NCBI GenBank assembly: GCA_946566415.1
Contig: CAMNWW010000030.1
Location: 1-14,388 of the forward strand
DNA from: an uncultured Lachnospiraceae bacterium
GTDB lineage: Bacteria > Bacillota > Clostridia > Lachnospirales > Lachnospiraceae
Direction of reading: 5' to 3'
DNA length: 14,388 nt
The position numbers were made by a program, and so were the translations under genes. Numbering within the stretch: the stretch's first letter is position 1; every line of letters begins with the position of its first letter. The notes beneath the pieces were generated by a model. The model was not told the DNA's origin. It saw only the letters and a list, made by a program, of their open reading frames with translations, and ran no database searches. Below are positions 7,810-14,388 of the stretch, in pieces.

Positions 7810-9080
7810 TCTTCCCCACCTGCCTTTATCAGTACACCGCCGCTCTCTAAGAGACCGTTCGGATAGTCCGCCCGTACAGTATCCCCGCTGACAGCGGTAT
7901 TCTTACCAATCTGTATATTCGGCGGTATAACTGAATTCTCACCGATCGTAACCAGACCCGAATTATATATATCCGGCCGGTACTGGTTCGGCTGATCGCC
8001 GCCTGTTCCCATCGTGACATTGTCGCCAACCACCGTATTCTCCGCAATGATCGCCCTGTCGATTACACAGCCCCCTCCGATCTGCACATCCTTCATGACA
8101 ATGGAGTCCCGCACAACACTGCCCTTTCCGATGATAACGCCCGGACTTATCACACAATTATGAACCGCGCCATAAATTTCCGCACCGTCTCCGATAATGC
8201 TCCGTCCAATCGTCGCCTCCGCCGAAATATATTGAGGCGGCAGGCTGTCATTCTTTGTATAAATCTTCCAGTATTCTTCATACAAGTTAAATTCCGGTAT
8301 AATATCGATCAATTCCATATTGGCCTTCCAGTAAGAATTCAGCGTACCCACATCCCGCCAATATCCATTATACTCATATGCCGCCAGCTTTTTTCCTTTC
8401 TTATGGCAGTATGGGATAATATGCTTCCCAAAATCACATCCATTCTGGGATGAAAGCCGTATCAGCGCTTCCCTTAACACCGGCCAACTAAAAATGTATA
8501 TCCCCATAGATGCAAGGTTGCTCCTAGGCTTTGCCGGCTTTTCTTCAAAATCCACGATTTTTCCGTGCCCGTCCGTAATCACAATCCCGAACCGCTTCGC
8601 TTCCTCCGCCGGCACCGGCATAACGGCAATCGTCACATCCGCGTCATTCTCCTTATGGAAATCCAGCATAACCTCATAATCCATCTTGTAAATATGATCC
8701 CCCGACAGAATCAGGACATAATCAGGATGATACGTCTCAATATACTCCAGATTCTGATAGACCGCGTTCGCTGTCCCGGTATACCACTCACTGTGAATGC
8801 TCTTCTCATACGGCGGAAGAATCGACACCCCGCCGAAATTACGGTCAAGATCCCAGGGAATTCCGATTCCTATATGCGTATTGAGCCTTAACGGCTGATA
8901 CTGTGTAAGAACTCCGACTGTATCGACCCCTGAATTGATACAGTTACTGAGGGGGAAATCAATTACCCTGTACTTTCCCCCGAACGCCACCGCTGGTTTC
9001 GCCATCTTGGAAGTTACTATTCCCAGCCTGCTTCCCTGTCCGCCAGCCAGCAGCATAGCAATCATTTCCTTCTTAATCAC
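7806..9080 (-). CDS. glgC: Glucose-1-phosphate adenylyltransferase (ADP-glucose pyrophosphorylase)
   Basis: This enzyme makes ADP-glucose and PPi from ATP and glucose-1-phosphate, the committed step of glycogen synthesis. I choose a GTG start at 9080 (VIKKEMIAMLLAGGQGSRLG), giving 424 residues; GGGGTGAT stands just upstream, while the longer frame from 9146 would run through the promoter. Visible motifs: GGQGSRLG (13-20), KYRVIDFPLSN (36-46), WYTGTANAVYQNL (99-111), SGDHIYKMD (126-134) and FEEKP. The C-terminal beta-helix has repeated hexapeptide turns (IGRSIIGDGAEIYG, IGKGSVVRDSIV). The stop is TGA, overlapping the glgD ATG. That TGA shows UGA still terminates in this genome. Confidence 0.95.
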   Translation of the reverse strand: MIKKEMIAMLLAGGQGSRLGIVTSKMAKPAVAFGGKYRVIDFPLSNCINSGVDTVGVLTQYQPLRLNTHIGIGIPWDLDRNFGGVSILPPYEKSIHSEWYTGTANAVYQNLEYIETYHPDYVLILSGDHIYKMDYEVMLDFHKENDADVTIAVMPVPAEEAKRFGIVITDGHGKIVDFEEKPAKPRSNLASMGIYIFSWPVLREALIRLSSQNGCDFGKHIIPYCHKKGKKLAAYEYNGYWRDVGTLNSYWKANMELIDIIPEFNLYEEYWKIYTKNDSLPPQYISAEATIGRSIIGDGAEIYGAVHNCVISPGVIIGKGSVVRDSIVMKDVQIGGGCVIDRAIIAENTVVGDNVTMGTGGDQPNQYRPDIYNSGLVTIGENSVIPPNIQIGKNTAVSGDTVRADYPNGLLESGGVLIKAGGEE

Positions 9081-9114
9081 ATCATCACCCCGCTTCAATT
9101 TATCTAGTAACTTC

Positions 9115-9143
9115 ATTATAACATATAGCTTTCGCTTAGTGAA
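9115..9143 (-). promoter_or_regulatory. Promoter for glgC-glgD-spoVG
   Basis: On the minus strand TTCACT (9138-9143) and TATAAT (9115-9120) are 17 bases apart. The -10 is extended (TGTTATAAT). The predicted start lies near 9108, a short leader before the GTG at 9080. Confidence 0.6.
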
Positions 9144-9208
9144 CAATTATTACAAAAAAAATTCTCCAAACCCATAGTTTTTATGAAAATATCACAAAAA
9201 GAATTTTC

Positions 9209-9237
9209 TTGGTTTTTTTGGGATATGTGTATATAAT
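9209..9237 (+). promoter_or_regulatory. Candidate promoter for the murC leader
   Basis: A perfect TATAAT lies at 9232-9237, with TTGGTT (9209-9214) 17 bases upstream, in AT-rich sequence. The predicted start is near 9244, six bases before element C, so elements C and D would form the 5' end of a murC transcript with a leader of about 370 bases. Confidence 0.5.
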
Positions 9238-9249
9238 ATATGTAGGCAA

Positions 9250-9384
9250 TGAGCCATGCGAGAACGATGATACGGAACCAGCCTTATGCTTGCATAATAG
9301 GCTGGGACCGTATTAGAGTTCTCATAGGGCGAATGCCCGATACCTCGTCCCCCGCTTTCGCGGGGCGAGGTATTGCATGGCTCA
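9250..9384 (+). repeat. Composite hairpin element C (murC leader)
   Basis: TGAGCCATGC (9250-9259) pairs with GCATGGCTCA (9375-9384) and encloses three arms. The first joins GAGAAC/GTTCTC (9260-9265, 9318-9323), ATACGG/CCGTAT (9270-9275, 9308-9313) and CCAGCCT/AGGCTGG (9278-9284, 9299-9305), with ATGCTTGCAT at its tip. The second is GGGC-GAAT-GCCC (9327-9338). The third is ACCTCG..CCCCGC-TTTC-GCGGGG..CGAGGT (9342-9371). The whole makes a four-way junction of about 135 bases. No ORF is supported here. Confidence 0.68.
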
Positions 9385-9396
9385 CTTTAACGGTGG

Positions 9397-9519
9397 AATA
9401 CCTCACAATAGTACGAATCCAACCCTATGCCTGCATTAAAATGCTGTTTTTGTACTAGTGGCTTTATAGGGCGAACGCCCGATAGCCCCGCTTTTGCGGG
9501 GACGAGGTATTGCATGGCT
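9397..9519 (+). repeat. Composite hairpin element D, second tandem copy
   Basis: The outer stem is AATACCTC (9397-9404) with GAGGTATT (9504-9511). Inside are TAGTAC/GTACTA (9409-9414, 9452-9457) with ATGCCTGCAT (9427-9436), then GGGC-GAAC-GCCC (9469-9480), then CCCCGC-TTTT-GCGGGG (9486-9501). The last 54 bases (9466-9519) closely repeat the last 59 bases of element C up to GCATGGCT (9324-9382), while the first halves have diverged in sequence but keep the same order of arms. Confidence 0.66.
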
Positions 9520-9528
9520 GACTATCTA

Positions 9529-9581
9529 TCCAACTGTGCGGTTGGATGCTCTTTCGAGCCCCCAACCCTTTTATCCAGTTG
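9529..9581 (+). promoter_or_regulatory. Possible attenuator in the murC leader
   Basis: Two exclusive foldings can be drawn. In one, GGTTGG (9540-9545) pairs with CCAACC (9562-9567) around GCTC-TTTC-GAGC (9548-9559) and is followed by CTTTTATC, like a weak terminator; CAACTG (9531-9536) with CAGTTG (9576-9581) can extend it. In the other, TCCAAC (9529-9534) pairs with GTTGGA (9541-9546) and breaks the terminator stem. It ends about 30 bases before the murC start. No known ligand motif is seen. Confidence 0.35.
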
Positions 9582-9612
9582 AAAATCTATTCAAAACGAG
9601 GAAGTGCACCCT

Positions 9613-11013
9613 ATGTATAAAATTAATTTTACCACCCCCTGCCATGTCCATTTCATCGGTATCGGCGGCATAAGTATGAGCGGCCTTGCAGAAATCCTTC
9701 TGGAAGAACATTTTACTGTATCCGGCTCTGATTCCAAAGAATCCGCCTTAACCGATCACCTGACTGCCGGAGGCGCTACAATTTTTTACGGTCAGAAAGC
9801 CGCCAATATCATTGACGGAATTGATGTTGTCGTCTATACCGCAGCGATCCATGAAGACAACGAAGAATATATGGAGGCGAAACGCCAAAACCTCCCGATG
9901 CTGTCAAGAGCCGAACTCCTCGGACAGCTGATGACGAATTACGGCACCCCGGTGGCGGTAGCCGGCACACATGGGAAGACCACCACGACTTCTATGCTCT
10001 CCCATATTTTTCTTGCCGGAAAGCTTGATCCTACCATATCCGTCGGCGGTATCCTGAAGGCCATTCATGGAAATATCCGCGTAGGAAATTCTGATCTTTT
10101 CCTCACTGAGGCCTGCGAGTATACGAACAGCTTTCTGCACTTTTTCCCAAAAATCAGTATCATTTTAAACATTGATGCAGACCATCTTGATTTCTTTAAA
10201 GATTTGGACGATATTCGTCGTTCATTCCGTCTTTTCGCCCGCCTTTTGCCTAACGACGGAACCCTCGTCATAAACGGCGATATTGAAAATCTATCCTACA
10301 TCACCGACGCTCTGCCCTGCCGGATCGTTACATTCGGCCAGGAACCTGAGCTTGATTACAGCGCTGCAAATATTACTTACGATGAGCAGGGAAATGCCTC
10401 CTTCGATGTTGTAAAATCAGGAAATATCATCGGACATATAGGCCTGTCTGTGGGCGGCGAACATAATGTCTACAATGCGCTGTCCGCGATTGCTGTCTCC
10501 GATATACTGGACATTCCTCTGAATACCGTGCAGGAAGGCCTTCACTCTTTCCATGGGACAGACCGCCGTTTCGAGTATAAGGGAGAAGTGAACGGCATTA
10601 CTATTATTGACGACTATGCGCATCATCCAACGGAGATCGAGGCAACCTTAAAGGCCGCCTCCCACTATCCGCACCGTAAACTTTGGTGCGTTTTCCAGCC
10701 GCATACCTATACGCGCACAAAAGCGCTTTTTGAAGAATTTGCACATGCGCTTTCCCATGCGGACCATATTATATTAGCGGATATTTACGCGGCAAGGGAA
10801 AACGATACGCTGGGGGTTTCCTCTCGCCAGCTTGCCGAGGAGGTCCGGCGCTTCGGCTGCGACGCCGTTTACCTTCCTGACTTTTTATCTATTGAAAAAT
10901 ATGTATCAGAACACTGTGAAAAAGGGGACCTGTTGATAACTATGGGAGCGGGAGATATTGTAACTATCGGAGAAGAACTTTTAAAAGCTAAGTTATCCCC
11001 ATTTTCCACATAA
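9613..11013 (+). CDS. murC: UDP-N-acetylmuramate--L-alanine ligase
   Basis: MurC adds L-alanine to UDP-MurNAc, the first amino acid step of peptidoglycan precursor synthesis, in the cytosol with ATP. The ATG at 9613 is preferred because GAGGAA lies 9 bases before it; the GTG at 9604 abuts that site. The 466-residue product matches the family. It starts with the Rossmann-like substrate domain HVHFIGIGGISMSGLAEI (11-28), followed by the P-loop AGTHGKTTTT (117-126), the metal/substrate block TEACEYTNSF (165-174), NIDADHLDFF (187-196) and the C-terminal block DDYAHHPTEIEATL. It sits alone behind an unusually long structured leader and is followed by DnaA-box-like sequences and dnaD. Confidence 0.95.
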   Translation: MYKINFTTPCHVHFIGIGGISMSGLAEILLEEHFTVSGSDSKESALTDHLTAGGATIFYGQKAANIIDGIDVVVYTAAIHEDNEEYMEAKRQNLPMLSRAELLGQLMTNYGTPVAVAGTHGKTTTTSMLSHIFLAGKLDPTISVGGILKAIHGNIRVGNSDLFLTEACEYTNSFLHFFPKISIILNIDADHLDFFKDLDDIRRSFRLFARLLPNDGTLVINGDIENLSYITDALPCRIVTFGQEPELDYSAANITYDEQGNASFDVVKSGNIIGHIGLSVGGEHNVYNALSAIAVSDILDIPLNTVQEGLHSFHGTDRRFEYKGEVNGITIIDDYAHHPTEIEATLKAASHYPHRKLWCVFQPHTYTRTKALFEEFAHALSHADHIILADIYAARENDTLGVSSRQLAEEVRRFGCDAVYLPDFLSIEKYVSEHCEKGDLLITMGAGDIVTIGEELLKAKLSPFST

Positions 11014-11024
11014 AATTATCCACA
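10993..11024 (+). promoter_or_regulatory. Cluster of three DnaA-box-like 9-mers upstream of dnaD-dnaC
   Basis: TTATCCACA at 11016-11024 is a perfect consensus DnaA box. TTATCCCCA (10993-11001) and TTTTCCACA (11002-11010) differ from it by one base each, abut one another and have the same orientation. The first two overlap the murC 3' end. The cluster stands 30-60 bases upstream of the -10 of the dnaD promoter, so DnaA could control the helicase-loading genes. Confidence 0.6.
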
Positions 11025-11053
11025 AAAAAAGTCAAAATCAAAGGAAATATTTC

Positions 11054-11082
11054 TTTTTCCCAGCGTCAATTAATGTTATACT
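11054..11082 (+). promoter_or_regulatory. Promoter for dnaD-dnaC-prs
   Basis: TATACT (11077-11082) with an extended TG (ATGTTATACT) is a good -10. The -35 at 11054-11059 (TTTTTC) is poor, which suggests an activator or reliance on the extended -10. The palindrome GAAATATTTC (11044-11053) touches the -35. The predicted start is near 11089, and AAGGGGAAAGGA precedes the dnaD ATG. Confidence 0.5.
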
Positions 11083-11115
11083 GTTCATACACGCCAACGT
11101 AAAGGGGAAAGGAAA

Positions 11116-12198
11116 ATGAGCGCACTGATTTTACGCAATCGGTCCCAGGGAAACACAACCCTGATAGAGAATAGTTTCATCGACAAATATATGGCTGCTG
11201 CGAACGGCGAGTATGTGAAGGTCTATCTTCTTCTGCTCCGCCACTTGAATAATCCATACGTTTCTCTAAGCATCTCTCAGATGGCAGATTACCTTGAGAA
11301 TACCGAAGGTGATATTCTGCGCGCTTTGAAATACTGGGAAAAGGAAGGTCTTCTGAACCTGGACCGCGACGCCTCAGGAAGCGTAGTCGGAGTCGATGTC
11401 GGACATGTCTCAAAACCGGACACGCCGGTTCCTGTGCTTGTCCCGGCGGAACTTAGCGTTTTAGACCCCGTTCCTCCTGTTCAGACTGCCGCCGCTTGCG
11501 GAGCAGGGGAGGCTGTTTCCCAGCCTCCTAAGAAGGCTTCCCGAACGCGTAAGGAATTGAAGCAGATCTTGTTTGTTGCAGAGCAGTACTTAGGAAAAAC
11601 ACTAAGCCGGACCGACGTGGATACTATTACATATTTTTATGATACTTTGAATTTTTCTGCGGATCTGATCGAATACTTGATTGAATATTGTGTCGAAAAC
11701 GGTCATAAGAGCATGCATTATATCCAGAAAGTCGCTCTTTCCTGGGCCGACGAGCACATTACCAGCGTGGAACAGGCGCGGAATACTTCTGCCCTTTATA
11801 ATAAGACATGCTATTCCATCCTGAATGCTTTCGGTATTAAGGGCCGCGGTCCCGCGGCGCCTGAGCTGGAGTTTATTCGTAAGTGGACCGAGACAGATTC
11901 GTTTGACCTGGAAATCGTACTTGAGGCATGCAATCGCACCATGATGGCGATCCATCAGCCAAGTTTTGAATATACGGATAAAATTTTGGAGAACTGGCGC
12001 GCAAGGAACGTTCAGACTCTGGCAGACATTCGGATTTTAGATTCAGCCTTTGAGCAAGAGAAGACCTCGCGGGGAAAGGCGGCGCGCCGTGCGCCCGCCC
12101 AGGCTTCATCAACCCCAAATTCTTCTAAGTTCCGCAATTTTGAAGAGCGCTCTTATGATATGGATGCCTTGACCCGGGAACTTTTACGCAGTAATTAG
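11116..12198 (+). CDS. dnaD: DnaD-domain replication initiation protein
   Basis: This 360-residue protein is of the Gram-positive DnaD/DnaB-like family that remodels origin DNA and helps load the replicative helicase. An N-terminal winged-helix region (about 20-95) is followed by a Pro/Ala-rich linker (about 100-140). Two DDBH2 (DnaB_2) domains come next, each ending with the family YxxxI/VxxxW pattern: YIQKVALSW (202-210) and YTDKILENW (286-294). A flexible basic stretch (about 315-340) leads to a short conserved-looking tail, YDMDALTRELL. The stop TAG overlaps the ribosome binding site of dnaC, so the two are coupled. The symbol follows the family; it is not the strict Bacillus dnaD orthologue in length. 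Confidence 0.88.
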   Translation: MSALILRNRSQGNTTLIENSFIDKYMAAANGEYVKVYLLLLRHLNNPYVSLSISQMADYLENTEGDILRALKYWEKEGLLNLDRDASGSVVGVDVGHVSKPDTPVPVLVPAELSVLDPVPPVQTAAACGAGEAVSQPPKKASRTRKELKQILFVAEQYLGKTLSRTDVDTITYFYDTLNFSADLIEYLIEYCVENGHKSMHYIQKVALSWADEHITSVEQARNTSALYNKTCYSILNAFGIKGRGPAAPELEFIRKWTETDSFDLEIVLEACNRTMMAIHQPSFEYTDKILENWRARNVQTLADIRILDSAFEQEKTSRGKAARRAPAQASSTPNSSKFRNFEERSYDMDALTRELLRSN

Positions 12199-12208
12199 GA
12201 GGAACACC

Positions 12209-13204
12209 GTGCCGCTCACCAATTCACAATATAACGCTCTGATGCGTATATATGAAGAAAAGCAAGCTAAAAGCAGATATCGTTTAAATCAGCATTATCA
12301 GAATGCCTGCCGGCAAATTCCGGAGCTTCCATCTATTGACGAAGCCATTTCCGCCTCCAGCGTAGAACAGGCCAGAAGGCTTCTTAACGGCGATTCAGGC
12401 GCCCTCTTGGTCCTGAAGGAGGAACTGCGCCGTCTCTCTGAAAAACGTGTCTCTCTGCTTGAATCAAACGGTTTTCCTGCTGATTACCTGGAGCCGTCCT
12501 ACGAGTGTCCGGATTGTAAGGACACCGGATATATCAATAATAAAAAATGCCGTTGTTTTCAGAAGGCAATTATCGACTTATTCTATACCCAGTCCCATCT
12601 TCGCGGAACACTGGAACTGGAAAATTTTGAACATTTTTCTTTTGACTATTATTCAAGGAATTATATTGATAAACTTTCGGGACAGTCTGCCCGCGTCCTT
12701 GCTGAAAAGGCATATCAGGAAGCGAATAGTTTCATCCGTGATTTTGATACTTTCCACGGTAATCTCCTGCTTTTCGGCACCACCGGAATCGGAAAGACTT
12801 TTCTTTCGCACTGTATCGCCCGGGAGATTATGCTGTCCGTACATTCTGTCCTCTACTTAACTGCGACAGAATTTTTCGATGCACTTTTATCGAAAACCTT
12901 GGAGCACTCTGAGGAAAGCCTCTTTTTATACGAGCAGATCCAAGGCTGTGACCTGCTGATCATCGACGATTTGGGAACGGAACGCAATACTGATTTTATT
13001 GTTTCGCAGCTTTTTGTATGCCTGAATGAACGCATTATGAACAAAAAGTCCACAATAATATCTACGAATCTTACCCTGGAAAAAATCAAGTCCAATTATA
13101 CGGAACGAGTATTTTCCCGAATCAGTAACCACTATAAGATACTTCGTCTTGCAGGCGATGATATACGCATTCAAAAGAAACTTATGAACAGGGAGGAAAA
13201 CTAA
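12209..13204 (+). CDS. dnaC: DnaC/DnaI-type helicase loader ATPase
   Basis: This 331-residue AAA+ protein should load the replicative helicase at the origin. The start is GTG at 12209, 5 bases after AGGAGGA, which overlaps the dnaD stop. The N-terminal part (1-95) is helical. A zinc-binding motif follows, with Cys at 100, 103, 114 and 116 (CPDCKDTGY, CRCF). Walker A is GTTGIGKT (190-197), Walker B is LLIIDDLG (249-256), sensor I is STNL (285-288), and the arginines in TERVFSRI (299-306) are the likely arginine finger. The cysteine cluster resembles DnaI of Bacillus more than DnaC of E. coli. It is followed after 2 bases by prs, whose ribosome binding site lies inside the dnaC end. Confidence 0.92.
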   Translation: MPLTNSQYNALMRIYEEKQAKSRYRLNQHYQNACRQIPELPSIDEAISASSVEQARRLLNGDSGALLVLKEELRRLSEKRVSLLESNGFPADYLEPSYECPDCKDTGYINNKKCRCFQKAIIDLFYTQSHLRGTLELENFEHFSFDYYSRNYIDKLSGQSARVLAEKAYQEANSFIRDFDTFHGNLLLFGTTGIGKTFLSHCIAREIMLSVHSVLYLTATEFFDALLSKTLEHSEESLFLYEQIQGCDLLIIDDLGTERNTDFIVSQLFVCLNERIMNKKSTIISTNLTLEKIKSNYTERVFSRISNHYKILRLAGDDIRIQKKLMNREEN

Positions 13205-13206
13205 AA

Positions 13207-14388
13207 ATGTTACACCGCAAAGAACGTATACTGGATAACATTCCGGCAGGTTCTCTGGGTATTATTCCCTTAGACGGCTGTAAAGAGATGGGAAAGCGTG
13301 TTGATGAATACCTGGTATCCTGGCGGACTAAAGAAGATCACGACTTCAAAAACAGTGTTGTTTTCAACGGTTACGAGAAAGATACATACCTGATCGACGC
13401 TAAGATTCCCCGCTTTGGTTCCGGGGAGGCCAAGGGTATCATCGAAGAATCTGTAAGGGGAATGTATCTATATCTGATGGTAGATGTCTGAAACTACAGC
13501 CTGACATATTCTCTGACAGGCCACACGAACCATATGTCTCCCGACGACCATTTCCAGAATCTGAAGCGGATTATTGCCGCCGTAGGCGGAAAGGCCCGCC
13601 GTGTGAATGTGATTATGCCCTTCCTGTATGAAAGCCGCCAGCATAAACGCAGCGGCCGGGAATCTTTGGACTGTGCCATTGCACTGCAGGAACTGGTACG
13701 CATGGGCGTAGACAATATTATTACTTTTGACGCCCATGATCCGCGTGTACAGAATGCGATCCCTCTGAATGGATTCGAGACGATTCGTCCGACCTATCAG
13801 TTCATCAAGAGCCTTCTGGCCCATGTAAAGGACCTGCAGATCGACAGCGACCATATGATGGCGATCAGCCCGGACGAGGGCGCGACGGAACGCGCCATCT
13901 ACCTTGCCAGTGTCCTTGGCCTGGACATGGGTATGTTTTATAAGCGGCGCGACTATACGCAGGTAGTTGGAGGGCGTAACCCGATCATTGCCCATGAATT
14001 TCTCGGCTCCTCTGTTGAGGGCAAGGACGTTATTATTCTGGACGACATGATCTCTTCCGGGGACAGCATTCTGGACGTTGCAAAGCAGCTTAAGACGCGA
14101 AAGGCGAAACGTATCTTCGCGGCCGCAACATTCGGCCTGTTTACGAGCGGTATGGAGAAGTTCGATGAAGCATACGAGGAAGGCGTCATCGACGGCATTC
14201 TTACTACGAACCTGATCTATCAGCCGCCGGAACTTTTGAGCCGTCCTTATTATATCGACTGTGACATGAGTAAATATATCGCTCTGGTGATCGATACACT
14301 GAACCACGACAGTTCGCTCAACGACATTCTCAACCCAAGCGAAAGAATTCAGCATGTGGTTGAAGAATATAAAAAAGATATGTCAAAG
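13207..14388 (+). CDS. prs: Ribose-phosphate pyrophosphokinase with in-frame UGA at codon 95 (3' end outside the window)
   Basis: PRPP synthetase moves the pyrophosphate of ATP to ribose-5-phosphate, feeding nucleotide, His, Trp and NAD synthesis (including pncB here). The frame is open for 394 codons to the window edge except for one TGA (13489-13491) at codon 95, between LYLMVDV and NYSLTYS. Downstream, family motifs are intact: FLYESRQHKR (139-148), FDAHDPR (174-180) with the active-site His 177, the flexible-loop KRRDY (246-250) and the PRPP signature LDDMISSGDS (278-287). GGGAGGAAA precedes the ATG. Without readthrough only a 94-residue stub is made; there is no good ribosome binding site for restart at the ATG at 13534. 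UGA recoding, a nonsense mutation or a base error remain possible. Confidence 0.85.
13489..13491 (+). other. In-frame UGA codon in prs, candidate recoded position
   Basis: Codon 95 is TGA in the context GTC-TGA-AAC. Cys codons (TGC, TGT) are one base away, and Cys or Thr is what I recall here in related clostridial Prs proteins. The frame continues without any shift or further stop for 299 codons. All other complete genes in the window lack internal stops. Confidence 0.6.
13499..13538 (+). promoter_or_regulatory. Candidate hairpin downstream of the prs UGA (possible SECIS, weak)
   Basis: GCCTG (13499-13503) pairs with CAGGC (13517-13521), extended after an A-A mismatch by CA/TG to a 7-base loop TATTCTC starting 16 bases after the UGA. 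Alternatively GACATAT (13503-13509) pairs perfectly with ATATGTC (13532-13538) around 22 bases. The first has about the right spacing for a bacterial SECIS but lacks the usual G at the start of the loop; the second has too large a loop unless GG (13519-13520) pairs with CC (13530-13531). Confidence 0.25.

Noticed and set aside
9081..9146. Longer glgC start at 9146
   Set aside because: It would read through the TATAAT at 9115-9120; the GTG at 9080 follows a GGGGTGAT site and gives the expected N-terminus.
9250..9519. Elements C and D as tRNAs, a T-box leader or a CRISPR array
   Set aside because: They form multi-arm folds but lack T-loop and anticodon features, the T-box core sequence, and regular repeats with unique spacers of uniform length.
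13468..14355. 295-residue minus-strand frame opposite prs
   Set aside because: It is an antisense shadow: the plus strand encodes clearly recognisable PRPP synthetase motifs over the same bases.
13534..14388. Prs C-terminal part as a separate gene starting at the ATG at 13534
   Set aside because: No Shine-Dalgarno sequence precedes this ATG, and it would begin after the conserved NYSLTYS segment, inside the PRPP synthetase fold.

Overview
The window looks like a chromosomal segment from a low-to-mid GC clostridial Firmicute, most likely Lachnospiraceae. The reasons are a SPOCS/DUF3794 protein, spoVG, a glgC-glgD pair, ddl-murF and murC-dnaD-dnaC-prs gene orders, strong AGGAGG-type ribosome binding sites, and protein sequences of the Lachnospiraceae type. 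No rRNA, tRNA, CRISPR array, phage gene or transposase gene is visible. All assignments come from reading motifs; no database search was run.

Layout. Bases 1-1018 hold two minus-strand genes: the 5' part of a SPOCS-domain protein and a small lipoprotein. Bases 1310-6248 run on the plus strand: plsC (acyltransferase), pncB (NAD salvage), ddl and murF (D-Ala-D-Ala synthesis and its addition to the peptidoglycan precursor). A terminator hairpin at about 6306-6345 closes the opposing minus-strand unit glgC-glgD-spoVG (9080 down to 6373). A 530-base divergent intergenic region (9081-9612) carries promoters in both directions and a long structured leader for murC. The rest is plus strand: murC, then dnaD-dnaC-prs, tightly packed behind a promoter preceded by three DnaA-box-like 9-mers.

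The most unusual coding feature is prs (PRPP synthetase). Its frame runs from 13207 to the window end (394 codons) but is interrupted once, at codon 95, by an in-frame TGA (13489-13491). Sequence on both sides is intact and well conserved, with all the usual PRPP-synthetase motifs downstream. TGA is one base from a Cys codon, and I recall Cys (or Thr) at this place in related long-form clostridial Prs proteins. The open explanations are UGA recoding (selenocysteine, or a suppressor/Cys tRNA), a recent nonsense mutation, or a base error. A hairpin can be drawn just downstream, but it is not a textbook bacterial SECIS. Genome-wide UGA reassignment is disfavoured because glgC ends in TGA.

The second unusual layer is a set of composite hairpin elements between genes (541-597, 1111-1273, 3549-3742, 9250-9384, 9397-9519). 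Four carry a GCYTGC apex (a CUUG-type tetraloop, CCTG in one) whose flanking pairs covary between copies. They also contain small hairpins with GNRA, GAA or GAAY loops, and two pairs of copies share segments or end sequences. They may be a family of miniature mobile elements, structured RNAs, or both. Two of them start within about 15 bases of a predicted transcription start, so they would form the 5' ends of the plsC and murC leaders. The murC leader also ends in two mutually exclusive foldings that resemble an attenuator.
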